64,000 nt of DNA from Mycobacterium sp. SMC-8 (lineage in GTDB: Bacteria; Actinomycetota; Actinomycetes; Mycobacteriales; Mycobacteriaceae): contig NZ_CP079865.1 in NCBI RefSeq assembly GCF_025263565.1, positions 3,906,001 to 3,970,000 on the forward strand. The letters run 5' to 3'. How positions within the stretch are numbered: position 1 is the first letter of the stretch; each line of letters begins with the position of its first letter. The position numbers and the translations under genes are program-made. Below are positions 31,211 to 42,188 of this stretch, in pieces. The notes beneath the pieces are model-generated. The model saw nothing but the letters and a program-made list of their open reading frames with translations. It did not search any database and was not told where the DNA came from.

Positions 31211-32495
31211 GTCGAAGGCGGTCCGCCGCACCCTGTTGCCCGGTGGCCTGCGTGTGGTCACCGAGCACATCCCGTCGGTGCATTCGGCATCGGTCGGGGT
31301 GTGGGTGAACGTCGGATCCCGCGACGAGGGCCGCAGCGTGGCCGGTGCGGCCCATTTCCTCGAACACTTGTTGTTCAAGGCGACGCCGACCCGCACCGCG
31401 GTCGAGATCGCCCAGGCGATGGACGCGGTCGGCGGTGAGCTGAACGCGTTCACCACCCGGGAGCACACGTGCTACTACGCACACGTGCTGGACTCGGATC
31501 TGGCGCTGGCCGTCGATCTCGTCGCCGACGTAGTGCTGCGTGGGCGATGCCTCGCCGAGGACGTCGAGATCGAGCGGGACGTGGTGCTCGAAGAGATCGC
31601 CATGCGCGACGACGACCCGGAGGACACGCTCGGCGACGTCTTCCTGTCGGCGATGTTCGGTGACCACCCCGTCGGCCGACCGGTGATCGGCAGTGTCGAG
31701 TCGATCTCGGCGATGACGCGGGCTCAGCTGCATTCCTTCCACCTGCGCCGCTACACGCCGGATCGGATGGTCGTCGCCGTCGCCGGAAACGTCGAGCACG
31801 ACGAGGTGGTCCGGCTCGTCCGTGAGCACTTCGGTCCGCGGCTGGTGCGCGGGCGGGCCCCGGTGCCGCCCCGCAAGGGGGCGGGACGGGTGAACGGCAA
31901 GCCGTCGCTGCATCTGGTGCGCCGTGACGCCGAGCAGACCCACTTGTCGCTCGGGGTGCGGACCCCGGGACGGAACTGGGATCATCGCTGGGCGCTGTCG
32001 GTGCTCAACACCGCTCTCGGTGGTGGCCTGAGTTCGCGCCTGTTCCAACAGATCCGGGAGACGCGCGGGCTGGCGTACTCGGTGTATTCCACGGTGGACA
32101 CATTCGCCGAGAGTGGAGCACTGTCGATCTACGCAGGGTGCCTACCGGAGCGGTTCGACGAGGTCGTGCGGGTGACCACCGACGTGCTGACCGAGGTGGC
32201 CCGTGACGGAATCACCGCCGACGAGTGCAGGATCGCGAAGGGGTCGCTGCGGGGCGGGCTGGTGCTCGGTCTCGAGGATTCGGCGTCGCGGATGAACCGG
32301 ATCGGGCGCAGCGAGCTGAACTACGGCAAGCACCGCAGCATCGCCGAGACGCTGGCGCGCATCGACGAGGTCACCCTCGAGGACGTCAACGCGGTCGCGC
32401 GGCAACTGCTCACCAAACCCTTCGGTGCGGCGGTGCTCGGCCCGGTGCACAGGAAGCGGTCGCTGCCGCGGCCGTTGCAGAGGATCGGGAGCTGA
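31188..32495 (+). CDS. pepR: M16-family zinc peptidase PepR
   Basis: A 435-residue metallopeptidase of the mitochondrial-processing-peptidase type. The inverted zinc motif HFLEH (His56, Glu59, His60) is followed by the downstream Glu region [19 protein letters not shown]. The C-terminal M16 domain has [29 protein letters not shown]. The sequence is close to M. tuberculosis PepR (438 aa) along its length. The ATG at 31188 overlaps the end of pnp; no other in-frame start precedes the conserved [21 protein letters not shown]. Confidence 0.92.
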   Translation: MQRRRAAESKAVRRTLLPGGLRVVTEHIPSVHSASVGVWVNVGSRDEGRSVAGAAHFLEHLLFKATPTRTAVEIAQAMDAVGGELNAFTTREHTCYYAHVLDSDLALAVDLVADVVLRGRCLAEDVEIERDVVLEEIAMRDDDPEDTLGDVFLSAMFGDHPVGRPVIGSVESISAMTRAQLHSFHLRRYTPDRMVVAVAGNVEHDEVVRLVREHFGPRLVRGRAPVPPRKGAGRVNGKPSLHLVRRDAEQTHLSLGVRTPGRNWDHRWALSVLNTALGGGLSSRLFQQIRETRGLAYSVYSTVDTFAESGALSIYAGCLPERFDEVVRVTTDVLTEVARDGITADECRIAKGSLRGGLVLGLEDSASRMNRIGRSELNYGKHRSIAETLARIDEVTLEDVNAVARQLLTKPFGAAVLGPVHRKRSLPRPLQRIGS

Positions 32496-32513
32496 CCGGT
32501 AGCCTGGCTCCCG

Positions 32514-33407
32514 ATGACGGAATTCTCCCGACGACACGTGTTGTTCGGCGGGGTGTCACTGGTGGCATTGGCCGCGTGTTCCCCGCAGACCGTTCTCGCC
32601 GACCCGGTCGAGCCGCTGCCTCCGCTGGACCAACGCATAGAGGCGCTCGGACAGCGACACAACGCTCAGATCGGTTTGTATGCACTGGATCTGGACACGC
32701 AGCGGGGTATCGAGTTCGGTGCTGACGAACCTTTCGCGATGTGCTCGACGTTCAAGGCCTACGCCGCGGCGGCGGTGCTGCAGCGGACCCAGACGGGTGA
32801 GCTGACGCTCAACGACGCGATCCCGATCGAGCCCGGGGACATCCGTCCCCATTCGCCGGTGACCGAGCCGCGGGTGGGGACGTCGATGTCGTTGGCCGAG
32901 TTGTGTCAGGCCGCGCTGCAGCAGAGCGACAACGCAGCGGCCAACGGTCTGCTGCGCGTGCTGGGCGGCCCGCAGGCGATCACCGTGTTCGCACGCAGCA
33001 TCGGCGACCACCGCACGCGGTTGGACCGCTGGGAGGTCGAGTTGAATTCCGCGCTGCCGGGGGATCCGAGGGACACCAGCACGCCGCGTGCGCTGGGTGA
33101 CGGTTACCGCAACATCCTGACCGGCGACGTGCTGAATCCGCCGACCCGCCGACAGCTCCTGGACTGGATGCTGGCCAATCAGACCTCGAGCATGCGCGCG
33201 GGCCTGCCCGCCGGATACACCAGCGCGGACAAGACGGGTAGCGGGGATTACGGCACCACCAACGATGTCGGCGTGGCGTACGGTCCTGCCGGGCAGCAGG
33301 TGCTGCTGTCGCTGATGACCAGGTCCGCGATCGATGACCCCGACGCCCCGAGTCTGCGCCCGCTCATCGGTGAGCTGGCAGCGCTGGCGCTGTCCGAACT
33401 AGGTTAG
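32514..33407 (+). CDS. bla: Class A beta-lactamase, Tat-exported lipoprotein
   Basis: A 297-residue serine beta-lactamase hydrolysing penicillins and cephalosporins. All motifs are intact: STFK (Ser78-Lys81), SDN (138-140), E174xxLN and KTG (240-242). The N-terminus has a twin-arginine SRRHVLFGG and a lipobox-like VALAAC (Cys22), so the enzyme is probably exported folded and lipid-anchored. SDN is the common class A motif, whereas M. tuberculosis BlaC has SDG. It follows pepR by 18 nt and may be read from the same transcript. Confidence 0.93.
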   Translation: MTEFSRRHVLFGGVSLVALAACSPQTVLADPVEPLPPLDQRIEALGQRHNAQIGLYALDLDTQRGIEFGADEPFAMCSTFKAYAAAAVLQRTQTGELTLNDAIPIEPGDIRPHSPVTEPRVGTSMSLAELCQAALQQSDNAAANGLLRVLGGPQAITVFARSIGDHRTRLDRWEVELNSALPGDPRDTSTPRALGDGYRNILTGDVLNPPTRRQLLDWMLANQTSSMRAGLPAGYTSADKTGSGDYGTTNDVGVAYGPAGQQVLLSLMTRSAIDDPDAPSLRPLIGELAALALSELG

Positions 33408-33956
33408 TCGCAGCGAGTTGTCGCGTTGCAGCACAAAGAAATACGGCGTCCTGATACCGCGCAGATCCATCGCGCCCAGCACGGTTCGGTCGTCGATCGA
33501 GCGGAACACGTCGTTGACCGGTAGCTGGTCGTAGATCATCGTGGCGGTGTCCACGCCGCGGTAGCGGGTGGTGCGCAGCCTGGCCTTGGGCCCCCGCGCC
33601 CGGAGGGCGGGTTTGAGCGCGGTGATGACGCCCGCGAAGCCGCGGCTCCCGAGTGCGGGCAGCCTGGCGGCCGCTCCGAGGCCGGCGAACGCCAGCACCG
33701 GGTTCAGCGGCCACAGGCCGGTGCCGTCGGCGGTGGGGAAGAGCAACGGGTGGACTGTTTCGCAGTCCTTGAAGTGTTTGCCCCACCAGCCGCTGGCGGC
33801 CAGCAGCCCGTCCAGTCGATGGCCGGTCGGCAGTTCCACACCGTGCCAGGTGCCGAGCATGAAGTCGGTCTCGATGGCAGGGCAGGAGTCGAAGAGCTCC
33901 AGCGCCCCGGCGGTGGTGGTCGGAACGTCGGTGAGCACGTCGGTCAGCGCAACCAT
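33399..33956 (-). CDS. GXWXG and DUF4334 domain protein
   Basis: A 185-residue protein with [31 protein letters not shown] (GXWXG motif) in the N-terminal half and a C-terminal DUF4334 region ([27 protein letters not shown]). The family is uncharacterised and lipocalin-like. The ATG at 33956 gives [15 protein letters not shown]. Its end overlaps the convergent beta-lactamase gene by 9 nt. A TTGAC-N4-GTCAA dyad lies between its start and the divergent YchJ-like gene. Confidence 0.78.
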   Translation of the reverse strand: MVALTDVLTDVPTTTAGALELFDSCPAIETDFMLGTWHGVELPTGHRLDGLLAASGWWGKHFKDCETVHPLLFPTADGTGLWPLNPVLAFAGLGAAARLPALGSRGFAGVITALKPALRARGPKARLRTTRYRGVDTATMIYDQLPVNDVFRSIDDRTVLGAMDLRGIRTPYFFVLQRDNSLRLT

Positions 33957-33970
33957 GCCGCCGATCGTAC

Positions 33971-33984
33971 TTGACACCCGTCAA
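33971..33984. promoter_or_regulatory. Inverted repeat TTGAC-ACCC-GTCAA
   Basis: A perfect 5-bp dyad in the 46-bp gap between divergent genes. TTGACA here could also serve as a plus-strand -35, so a protein bound to the dyad would block that promoter. It lies 15 bp from the GXWXG gene start and 19 bp from the YchJ-like gene start. Confidence 0.4.
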
Positions 33985-34002
33985 ATCAGGCACACTGTGA
34001 CC

Positions 34003-34380
34003 ATGCGAGCTGACCAGGACTGCCCCTGTGGCAGCGGTGACCCGTACGGACGCTGCTGCCTGCCGCTCCATCAAGGGGAGCGGCAGGCGCAGACCGCCGA
34101 ACAGCTCATGAGGTCGCGCTACAGCGCGTACGTCGCGGGTGAGGCCGACTACATCTGGCGGACGTGGCATCCGCGCACGCGACCAGACGGCATCGCCGAC
34201 GATGCCACGGTGACGTGGACGCGGCTGGAGGTGGTCGACTTCGTCGCAGGCCGACCCGGTGACCAGACCGGCGAAGTGGAGTTCCTCGCCCACCACGGAA
34301 CCGGGGCCCTGCACGAGCGGTCCCGGTTCGCGGTGCGCGCCGGCCGGTGGTTCTACGTCGACGGTGACCTGTTCGACTGA
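34003..34380 (+). CDS. YchJ-like SEC-C motif protein (UPF0225)
   Basis: A 125-residue protein opening MRADQDCPCGSGDPYGRCCLP, a SEC-C zinc-binding motif (Cys-x-Cys-x8-Cys-Cys), followed by the NTF2-like YchJ core with LMRSRYSAYVAGEADYIWRTWHP. Role unknown; probably a small zinc-binding cytosolic protein. The ATG at 34003 puts the zinc motif at the N-terminus as in the family. Confidence 0.85.
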   Translation: MRADQDCPCGSGDPYGRCCLPLHQGERQAQTAEQLMRSRYSAYVAGEADYIWRTWHPRTRPDGIADDATVTWTRLEVVDFVAGRPGDQTGEVEFLAHHGTGALHERSRFAVRAGRWFYVDGDLFD

Positions 34381-34385
34381 TGTCC

Positions 34386-35501
34386 TCAGGCCAGGACGTC
34401 GGCCGGATCGGTGTAGGGCAGATCGAGATCGGCGGCCACCTCATCGGACAGCAGCGCGCCCTCATGGGTCGAGAGCCCATTCGCCAGCGCGGCATCGGCG
34501 CGGCAGGCATCCCGCCAGCCCTTGTCGGCGATCTTGAGCACGTAGGGCATCGTGGCGTTGGTCAGCGCCCACGTCGACGTACGCGGCACCGCGCCGGGCA
34601 TGTTGGCCACGCAGTAGAACACCGTGTCGTGCACCGTGAACGTCGGATCGTCGTGGGTGGTGGGGCGGGAATCCTCGAAGCAGCCGCCCTGGTCGATGGC
34701 GATGTCGACAAGGACCGCACCCGGCTTCATCGCCGCCACCGTCGAATTGGTGACGAGCTTGGGGGCCTTGTGGCCGGGCACCAGGACCGCGCCGATCACC
34801 AGGTCGGCCTGCTTGACCGCATCCTCCAGGTCGAGCCTCGATGAGTAACGGGTCTCGATGGCGCCGCCGTACTCGGCGTCGATCTTGCGCAGTGTGTTGA
34901 CGTTGAGGTCGAACACGGTGACGTGCGCGCCCATGCCCCAGGCCACGGCGGCGGCATTGTCGCCGGCCATGCCACCGCCGATGACCACGACCTTGGCCGG
35001 CGCGACACCGGGGACGCCGCCCATCAGGACGCCGCGGCCGCCCTGGGTGCGCATCAGGTGATAGGCACCCACCTGCGCGGAGAGTCGCCCCGCCACCTCG
35101 CTCATCGGCGCGAGCAACGGCAGCGCACCGTCGGCCGTCTGGACGGTTTCGTAGGCGATCGACGTGGTGCGTGAGGCCATGAGCGCGTCAGTGCACGACC
35201 TGGACGCCGCCAGGTGCAGGTAGGTGAACAGGGTCTGGCCTTCGCGCATCCGCGAGTACTCGGCTTCGATCGGTTCTTTGACCTTGAGCAGCAGTTCGGC
35301 CTCGGCCCACACCTCGTCGGCGCCGGTGACCAGCTGTGCGCCGGCGCGCTTGAAGTCGGCGTCCGAGATCGCCGATCCGTCACCCGCCCCGGACTGGATG
35401 AGGACCTCGTGCCCGCGTCGCACCAACTCCGCAACCCCTGCCGGGGTGACCGCGACCCGGTACTCGTTGTTCTTGATCTCCGTCGGGATGCCGACGCGCA
35501 T
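34386..35501 (-). CDS. ald: L-alanine dehydrogenase
   Basis: A 371-residue NAD-dependent enzyme interconverting L-alanine and pyruvate/ammonia, also reported to reduce glyoxylate in mycobacteria. Residue count equals M. tuberculosis Ald (Rv2780), and the catalytic residues fall at the same numbers: Lys75 in LLLKVKEP and His96 in FTYLHLAAS; the NAD Rossmann motif is [13 protein letters not shown]. The ATG at 35501 follows GAGGAG. It is divergent from aldR, its regulator in M. tuberculosis. Confidence 0.96.
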   Translation of the reverse strand: MRVGIPTEIKNNEYRVAVTPAGVAELVRRGHEVLIQSGAGDGSAISDADFKRAGAQLVTGADEVWAEAELLLKVKEPIEAEYSRMREGQTLFTYLHLAASRSCTDALMASRTTSIAYETVQTADGALPLLAPMSEVAGRLSAQVGAYHLMRTQGGRGVLMGGVPGVAPAKVVVIGGGMAGDNAAAVAWGMGAHVTVFDLNVNTLRKIDAEYGGAIETRYSSRLDLEDAVKQADLVIGAVLVPGHKAPKLVTNSTVAAMKPGAVLVDIAIDQGGCFEDSRPTTHDDPTFTVHDTVFYCVANMPGAVPRTSTWALTNATMPYVLKIADKGWRDACRADAALANGLSTHEGALLSDEVAADLDLPYTDPADVLA

Positions 35502-35561
35502 GATCGCTCCTCGCTGTGATGACTGGCTAGACAAAGTGTGAAGAAACAGCGGATTGTTGGC

Positions 35562-35580
35562 AATCTTCTTGTCGAAGATT
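35562..35580. promoter_or_regulatory. Inverted repeat AATCTTC-TTGTC-GAAGATT, likely AldR operator
   Basis: A perfect 7-bp dyad with a 5-nt spacer in the 94-bp ald-aldR gap. It ends 3 bp before the aldR -10 box TAGAAT and would cover its -35 region. Lrp/AsnC regulators bind such dyads, and AldR is known to bind the ald-aldR region in M. tuberculosis. Confidence 0.6.
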
Positions 35581-35583
35581 CGT

Positions 35584-35589
35584 TAGAAT
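35584..35589 (+). promoter_or_regulatory. -10 box of aldR
   Basis: TAGAAT is followed by 6 nt and the ATG at 35596, implying a leaderless mRNA. Confidence 0.5.
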
Positions 35590-35595
35590 CGGGCT

Positions 35596-36108
35596 ATGGC
35601 CGCAGAATCATCGGGTTATCGTGGGGAAGGGCCCGTGTCGTCGAAGGATGTTCGGGCCGCCGTCGACGACATCGACCGGCGGATCCTCACCGCGCTGCAC
35701 TCGGACGCGCGTATCTCCAACAGTGCGCTGGCCGAACTCGTCGGCATCGCGCCGTCGACCTGCCACGGCCGGGTGCGTCGCCTGCAGGAGCTGGGGGTGA
35801 TCGGCGGGTTCTACGCCGACATCGATCCGGCGGCGATCGGGCTGACACTTCAGGCGATGATCTCGGTCAGCCTGCAGTTCACTGCGCGCGGCAAGATCCG
35901 CAACTTCATTCAGCAGATCCGCAGCAAGCCGCAGGTGATGGACGTGTATTTCCTGGCCGGTGCCGACGACTTCATCCTGCATGTGGCCGCCCGTGACACC
36001 GACGACCTGCGGGCGTTCGTGGTGGAGAATCTCAACGCCGACGCCGACGTCGCGGGCACGCAGACGTCGCTGATCTTCGAGCACCTGCGCGGCGCCTCGC
36101 CGCTGTGA
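35596..36108 (+). CDS. aldR: Lrp/AsnC-family regulator AldR
   Basis: A 170-residue regulator: N-terminal HTH (about 15-70, RRILTALHSDARISNSALAELVGIAPSTCHGRVRRLQELGVI) and C-terminal RAM effector domain (VYFLAGADDFILHVAARDTDDLRAFV). The counterpart Rv2779c (179 aa) controls ald in response to alanine and other amino acids. The ATG lies 6 nt behind its -10 box. It is convergent with hypB, separated by 3 bp, which marks the left edge of the hydrogenase island. Confidence 0.92.
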   Translation: MAAESSGYRGEGPVSSKDVRAAVDDIDRRILTALHSDARISNSALAELVGIAPSTCHGRVRRLQELGVIGGFYADIDPAAIGLTLQAMISVSLQFTARGKIRNFIQQIRSKPQVMDVYFLAGADDFILHVAARDTDDLRAFVVENLNADADVAGTQTSLIFEHLRGASPL

Positions 36109-36111
36109 GCA

Positions 36112-36876
36112 TCAGTCCTTGGCGAAGGCCCGTAGCCACCGGTACCACTCGGACATGCCCTCGCCTGTCTTCGCGCTCACCGGCAGCACCGTGGCCGTGG
36201 GGTTGACCTGCCGGATCCGCTCCGTGTAGGTCGCGACGTCTGCGTCCAGGTAGGGCGCCAGGTCGATCTTGTTCAGCAGCACCACATCGACGGCGCGGAA
36301 CATCACCGGGTACTTCAGCGGCTTGTCCTCGCCCTCGGTCAGTGAGTACACCATCACCTTCGCGTGCTCGCCCACGTCGAATTCGGCGGGACACACCAGG
36401 TTTCCGACATTCTCGATGACGACCAGGTCGAGACCGGCAAGATTGAGGCCGGCCAGTGCCCGGTGCACCATCGGGGCATCGAGATGGCACTCACCGCCGA
36501 AACCGTTGTCGGTGTTCAGGAGTGAGATCTGCGCGCCCCGACCTTCAAGCCTTGCGGCATCCAGGTCGGTGGCGATGTCACCTTCGATGACACCGATCGC
36601 GATCTCGCCGACCAGCTCGTCAAGTGTGACCGCGAGCAGGCTGGTCTTGCCCGATCCGGGCGAGCTCATCAGGTTCAGCGCACGGATCCCGTTTTCTTCG
36701 AAGGCATTTCGGTTCGCCGCGGCACGCAGGTCGTTCTCGGAGAAGATGGCCTCCAGCACGTCGACACGCTCGGCGGCGGTGTGGTAGCCGCTGTGGTCAC
36801 CGTGGTCGTGGGAAGGGCTGCCGTCATGGTCGTGGGTGTGCGCCGTCCCGTCGTCATGGCGGTGGAACCTACCCAT
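36112..36876 (-). CDS. hypB: Hydrogenase maturation GTPase HypB
   Basis: A 254-residue G3E-family GTPase that stores and delivers nickel to the [NiFe] large subunit with HypA. The N-terminus is His-rich (nine His among the first 32 residues), a nickel-storage tail. The P-loop is SSPGSGKTS (71-79), with downstream FGGECHLDAPMV carrying the Cys-His nickel/zinc site and NKIDL for guanine specificity. It overlaps the end of hypA by 8 nt and reads away from hypF. Confidence 0.95.
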   Translation of the reverse strand: MGRFHRHDDGTAHTHDHDGSPSHDHGDHSGYHTAAERVDVLEAIFSENDLRAAANRNAFEENGIRALNLMSSPGSGKTSLLAVTLDELVGEIAIGVIEGDIATDLDAARLEGRGAQISLLNTDNGFGGECHLDAPMVHRALAGLNLAGLDLVVIENVGNLVCPAEFDVGEHAKVMVYSLTEGEDKPLKYPVMFRAVDVVLLNKIDLAPYLDADVATYTERIRQVNPTATVLPVSAKTGEGMSEWYRWLRAFAKD

Positions 36877-37222
36877 GCCCGACCTCGGAGGCCACGTCGA
36901 TCGAGGTCACCAGGAACTCGTCGCCGCGCACCACGGCGACATCCCCGCTGCCGCATGAGGGACAGCAGACCGACCACCGGGAGGCGATCTCGGACTGCCG
37001 TCCGCAGCCGCGGCAATCCACCGCCGCGGGTACCCGTTCGAGCTCCAGTTCGGCGTCGCCGAGGTGCTCGTGCTCACGGACGATCGTCCAGCAGAACAGG
37101 AGCGAGTCCGGCACCACCTGGCGCAGCGCGCCCACCCGCACCCGCACCACATCGACCCGACGGCCGGCGGCATGCGTCTTCACCACGCCGGCGATGGCGT
37201 GACATAACGACAACTCGTGCAC
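36869..37222 (-). CDS. hypA: Hydrogenase nickel incorporation protein HypA
   Basis: A 117-residue nickel chaperone. The open frame extends upstream, but HypA needs His at position 2 for nickel, so the GTG at 37222 (MHELSLCHAI) is the start. The zinc site is CxxC (Cys70, Cys73) and CxxC (Cys87, Cys90). It is in one operon with hypB and divergent from hypF. The 158-bp divergent gap (37223-37380) carries AGAGGAG before hypF; I found no clear operator there. Confidence 0.92.
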   Translation of the reverse strand: MHELSLCHAIAGVVKTHAAGRRVDVVRVRVGALRQVVPDSLLFCWTIVREHEHLGDAELELERVPAAVDCRGCGRQSEIASRWSVCCPSCGSGDVAVVRGDEFLVTSIDVASEVGHG

Positions 37223-37380
37223 AGATCGAAGGATAAGCCCGCACGGGCATCGGAAACGCGCAGACATCTTGTGCGAGATTGCGATTGTTGTGACCTGTTG
37301 CCGGGGCTAACCTGGCGACACCGGTCTGCGCTCTCAGCCCAGGGACGCAGGACGGCTGTAGTTCAGAGGAGACCGCGCCC

Positions 37381-39744
37381 ATGAGCGCTCGTTCGGAGAA
37401 CACGGCGGTGCCCGTGCCGAGTGACACCGTGCGGGTGCGGTTGACCATCACCGGAGTGGTCCAGGGTGTGGGCTTCCGGCCCGCCGTCGCGCGGATCGCC
37501 GCGCAGAACCGGTTGGCCGGTTTTGTTCTCAACGACGCGCGCGCTGTCCGGTGCGAACTGGAGGGTCCCGGACCCCGCGTCGACGTGGCGGTCCGAACCC
37601 TTCGCGACGCCCCGCCGCCGCTGGCGTGTGTCGACTCGTTCGCCACCGAGATGCGTCCGGCGCTCGGGGAGACGGTTTTCCGCATCCTCGATAGCACGCC
37701 GTCCGGTGACGACGGTGACCGCACGCTGGTGTCACCCGACATCGCCACCTGCGCAGACTGCCTGCGCGAGTTGTTCGACCCCGCCGACCGGCGCCACCGC
37801 CATCCGTTCATCACCTGCACCAACTGCGGACCGCGGTACACGGTGATCACCGATGTGCCCTACGACCGCCCCACCACCACGATGGCGGGGTTCGCAATGT
37901 GCCCGTCATGCGCCGCCGAGTACGGTGACCCGGCCGACCGTCGCTATCACGCGCAGACCATCGCCTGTCCCGAATGTGGGCCGACATTGTCGTGGCATGG
38001 TCCGGGCCCGCACGGCGGTGCGGTCGAGTCGGCCGCCGCGGCGCTGCGCGCGGGCCTGATCGTCGCGGTCAAGGGCGTGGGCGGTTACCACCTCGCCTGC
38101 CGTGCCGATGACGACGATGCTGTCGCGCGGCTGCGACGACGAAAGAACCGGCCTGCCAAGCCCTTCGCGGTGATGGCCGCCGACATCGAGGCGGCGCGCC
38201 GAATCTGCCATGTCGACGATGCCGCCGCTCGGTCGCTGACGTCGGCGGCCGCCCCGATCGTGCTGCTGCCGGCACGGGCCGGAGCGGTCAGCATCCACGT
38301 CGCGCCGAACCTGACCGAGCTGGGCGTCATGCTGGCCTACTCGCCGGTGCACCACCTGCTGTTCGCCGAGCCCGACATGCCGGCACTGGTGATGACCTCG
38401 GCCAACCAGGGCGGTTCGCCGATCGTGTTCCGCGACGGTGACCTGGATTGGATCGACGGCCTCGCCGATGCGGTGTTGACCCACGACCGGCCGATTCACG
38501 TGCCCTGCGAAGACTCCGTGGTGAGCATCGACGATGACGGAAACGAGGTCCCGCTGAGGCGCTCTCGCGGCTACGCGCCACTTCCGGTGTCCATCGGTTC
38601 CGGCGAGCCCGACGACCTGCCGGTGATCCTCGCCACGGGCGGTGACATCAAGACCACATTCGCGTTGACAGGCAGGCACGGCCGCGCACATCTGTCGTCG
38701 CACCTGGGCGACATGGCCGACCCGCGCACCCAGGACTGCTTCGCGGCCGCGGTGGATCACCTGGGTTTTCTCACCGGCAGTGCGCCCACCGTGCTCGCGC
38801 ACGACCTGCACCCGCAGTACGCGACCACGCGGTGGGCCCAACGGCGGGGCGATCGGCTCCTGGCCGTGCAGCACCACCACGCACACGTCGTCTCGCTGCT
38901 CGCCGAACACCGCAGGCTCGGCGAGCCGATCATCGCGGTCACCTACGACGGCACCGGTTTCGGCACCGACGGCACGATCTGGGGTGGCGAGCTGCTCGCA
39001 GTCCGCGATCCGGCTCGCTTCACCCGGGTCGGCCACCTGGCACCGTTCGCGCTGCCGGGTGGCGAAGGAGCGGTGCGCCAACCCGCGCGCATCGCGCTGG
39101 ACCTGCTCGACCGGGCCGGGATCGAGGCGTCCGACGATCTCCCGCCGGTGGCCGCCCTCGGCGCAGCCGGCCTGCACATCCTCACCCAGCAACTGCGGCG
39201 CGGCGTGGGATGCGTGCCCACCACAAGCATGGGGCGGCTCTTCGATGCGGTGTCCAGCCTTCTCGGGGTGTGCCGGCAGGTCAGCTACGAAGGTCAGGCC
39301 GCGATCGAGCTGGAGCACCGGGCCCGTGCCGGGCGTCCCTGGCGGGCCGTCGACTTCGAGGTGACCGCCGGAGTCCTCGACCCGGCACCGGTGATCACCG
39401 CGTTGGTCGACGGGGTGCGCCGCGGGGTGCCCACCGCCGATCTGGCCATGGCGTTTCACGACGCCGTCGTGCGCGCGACGGTGCGGGCCGCGGGCGACGC
39501 CGCGGTGGCCGCGGGTATCCCGACCATCGGGCTGACCGGCGGGGTGTTCGCCAACCGCAGGCTGCTGGCCGGAATCACCCGCGGCCTCCGTGCGCGCGGG
39601 CTGGAAGTGCTCACCCACCGGGTGGTGCCGTGCAATGACGGCGGACTGGCGTTGGGGCAGGCGGCTGTCGCAGCGGCAACGCTCTCGCAAAGGATGTTTC
39701 GGGAAAGGAGCGGTCCATGTGCCTCGGAATCCCCGGCAAGGTGA
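37381..39744 (+). CDS. hypF: Carbamoyltransferase HypF
   Basis: A 787-residue enzyme converting carbamoyl phosphate and ATP to a carbamoyl group passed to HypE for making the CN ligands. Order: acylphosphatase domain (20 to about 105, GVVQGVGFRPAV), two zinc fingers with eight Cys (124, 127, 146, 149, 174, 177, 196, 199), YrdC-like domain (about 205-395, KGVGGYHLACRADDD), and Kae1-like carbamoyltransferase domain (HHHAHVVSLLAEH). The end overlaps hypC by 28 nt. Confidence 0.96.
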   Translation: MSARSENTAVPVPSDTVRVRLTITGVVQGVGFRPAVARIAAQNRLAGFVLNDARAVRCELEGPGPRVDVAVRTLRDAPPPLACVDSFATEMRPALGETVFRILDSTPSGDDGDRTLVSPDIATCADCLRELFDPADRRHRHPFITCTNCGPRYTVITDVPYDRPTTTMAGFAMCPSCAAEYGDPADRRYHAQTIACPECGPTLSWHGPGPHGGAVESAAAALRAGLIVAVKGVGGYHLACRADDDDAVARLRRRKNRPAKPFAVMAADIEAARRICHVDDAAARSLTSAAAPIVLLPARAGAVSIHVAPNLTELGVMLAYSPVHHLLFAEPDMPALVMTSANQGGSPIVFRDGDLDWIDGLADAVLTHDRPIHVPCEDSVVSIDDDGNEVPLRRSRGYAPLPVSIGSGEPDDLPVILATGGDIKTTFALTGRHGRAHLSSHLGDMADPRTQDCFAAAVDHLGFLTGSAPTVLAHDLHPQYATTRWAQRRGDRLLAVQHHHAHVVSLLAEHRRLGEPIIAVTYDGTGFGTDGTIWGGELLAVRDPARFTRVGHLAPFALPGGEGAVRQPARIALDLLDRAGIEASDDLPPVAALGAAGLHILTQQLRRGVGCVPTTSMGRLFDAVSSLLGVCRQVSYEGQAAIELEHRARAGRPWRAVDFEVTAGVLDPAPVITALVDGVRRGVPTADLAMAFHDAVVRATVRAAGDAAVAAGIPTIGLTGGVFANRRLLAGITRGLRARGLEVLTHRVVPCNDGGLALGQAAVAAATLSQRMFRERSGPCASESPAR

Positions 39745-39988
39745 TCGAGATCTGGGAGGAGGCCGGGACACGGATGTCCACGGTCGAGTTCGGCGGCACC
39801 ACCAAGACGGTGTGCCTGGCCTACCTCCCTGACATGGAGGTCGGCGAGTACACGATCGTGCACGCCGGGTTCGCGATCGCCCGACTGGATGAGGTGTCGG
39901 CCCACGAGACGCTGCGCATGTTCGCCGAGCTCGGCGTCCTCGACGAGGAACTGGCCGGCGAGCAGCCGGTGGGCAGGAGGGACCCGGC

Positions 39989-39992
<4 letters not shown>
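39717..39992 (+). CDS. hypC: Hydrogenase assembly chaperone HypC
   Basis: A 91-residue chaperone opening [12 protein letters not shown]; the processed N-terminal Cys2 binds HypD and the iron-CN/CO fragment and escorts it to the large subunit. Shine-Dalgarno AAAGGAG is 7-8 nt upstream. It overlaps hypF upstream and hypD downstream (ATGA, 39989-39992). Confidence 0.95.
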
Positions 39993-41114
<1,122 letters not shown>

Positions 41115-41122
<8 letters not shown>

Positions 41123-42185
41123 CACGCCCGTGTCCGTCGACCCCGCCGACTGGGTGTGCCCGCTGCCGCTGCGCGAGACGAGACGCGTGGTGCTGGGGCA
41201 TGGCGGCGGTGGCGTGCTGTCCGAGGAGCTGATCGAAAACCTCTTCCTGCCGGCGTTCGGATCTCAGCCCGGACCGAGCCGCGATTCGGCGGTGCTCGAC
41301 ACCGGCGCCGGCCGCATCGCGCTGACCACCGACTCCTACGTCGTGCAGCCGCTGTTCTTCCCCGGCGGCAACATCGGCGACCTCGCGGTCAACGGCACGA
41401 TCAACGATCTGGCCTGCAGCGGAGCGCAACCGATCGGGATCACCGCCGGGTTCATCCTCGAGGAGGGCCTGGAGATCGACGTGCTCGGCACCGTCGCGGC
41501 GACGATGGGCAGGGCCGCCGCCGAAGCCGGGGTTCCCATCGTCACCGGTGACACCAAGGTCGTCGGGAAGGGCGGTGCCGACCAGCTTTTCATCAATACC
41601 GCCGGGGTGGGAGTCGTCCCGCCGGGGGTCGCGATCGGCCCGGAACGGGCCCGCCCCGGCGACGTGGTGATCGTCTCGGGTGACATCGGCGAGCACGGGG
41701 TCGCCATCATGAGCGTGCGCGAGGGGATCGACTTCGGCACCGTGGTGACCACCGACAGCGCACCGCTGCACCGGCTGGTGGGCGCGATGCTGGCTGCAGG
41801 CGAGCCCGGTGCGGTGCACACGCTGCGCGATCCCACCCGCGGCGGCCTGGTGGCGTCGGTCGTCGAGATCGCCCGGGCCGCATCGGTCGGCGTGGACCTC
41901 GACGAGGCGGCCATTCCGGTCCCCGAGACCGTGGCGTCGGCCTGCTCGTTCCTCGGGCTGGATCCGCTGCAGGTCGCCAACGAGGGCAAGATGGTGGCGT
42001 TCGTGGCCCCCGAGCACGCCGAGGCGGTCCTCGCCGCGATGCGTGGTTGCCCCGAGGGCGTCGGCGCCGCGGTGATCGGGCGCGTCGTCGCCGACCATCC
42101 CGGCATGGCGGTGGCCCGCACCCCGTTCGGCACCACCCGGGTGGTGGAACGTGAACTGGGGGAGCAACTTCCACGGATCTGCTGA
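41115..42185 (+). CDS. hypE: Hydrogenase maturation protein HypE
   Basis: A 356-residue PurM-like ATPase dehydrating the C-terminal thiocarbamate to thiocyanate, the CN donor. The C-terminus is PRIC with the essential terminal Cys356. The N-terminal [22 protein letters not shown] and [29 protein letters not shown] are diagnostic. The ATG at 41115 overlaps hypD. It is convergent with the AraC-type gene, 3 bp apart. Confidence 0.96.
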
Positions 42186-42188
42186 GGT

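Noticed and set aside
28604..31468. 954-aa minus-strand frame opposite pnp
   Set aside because: Mirror frame of PNPase codons; composition unlike a protein and it crosses the rpsO terminator side.
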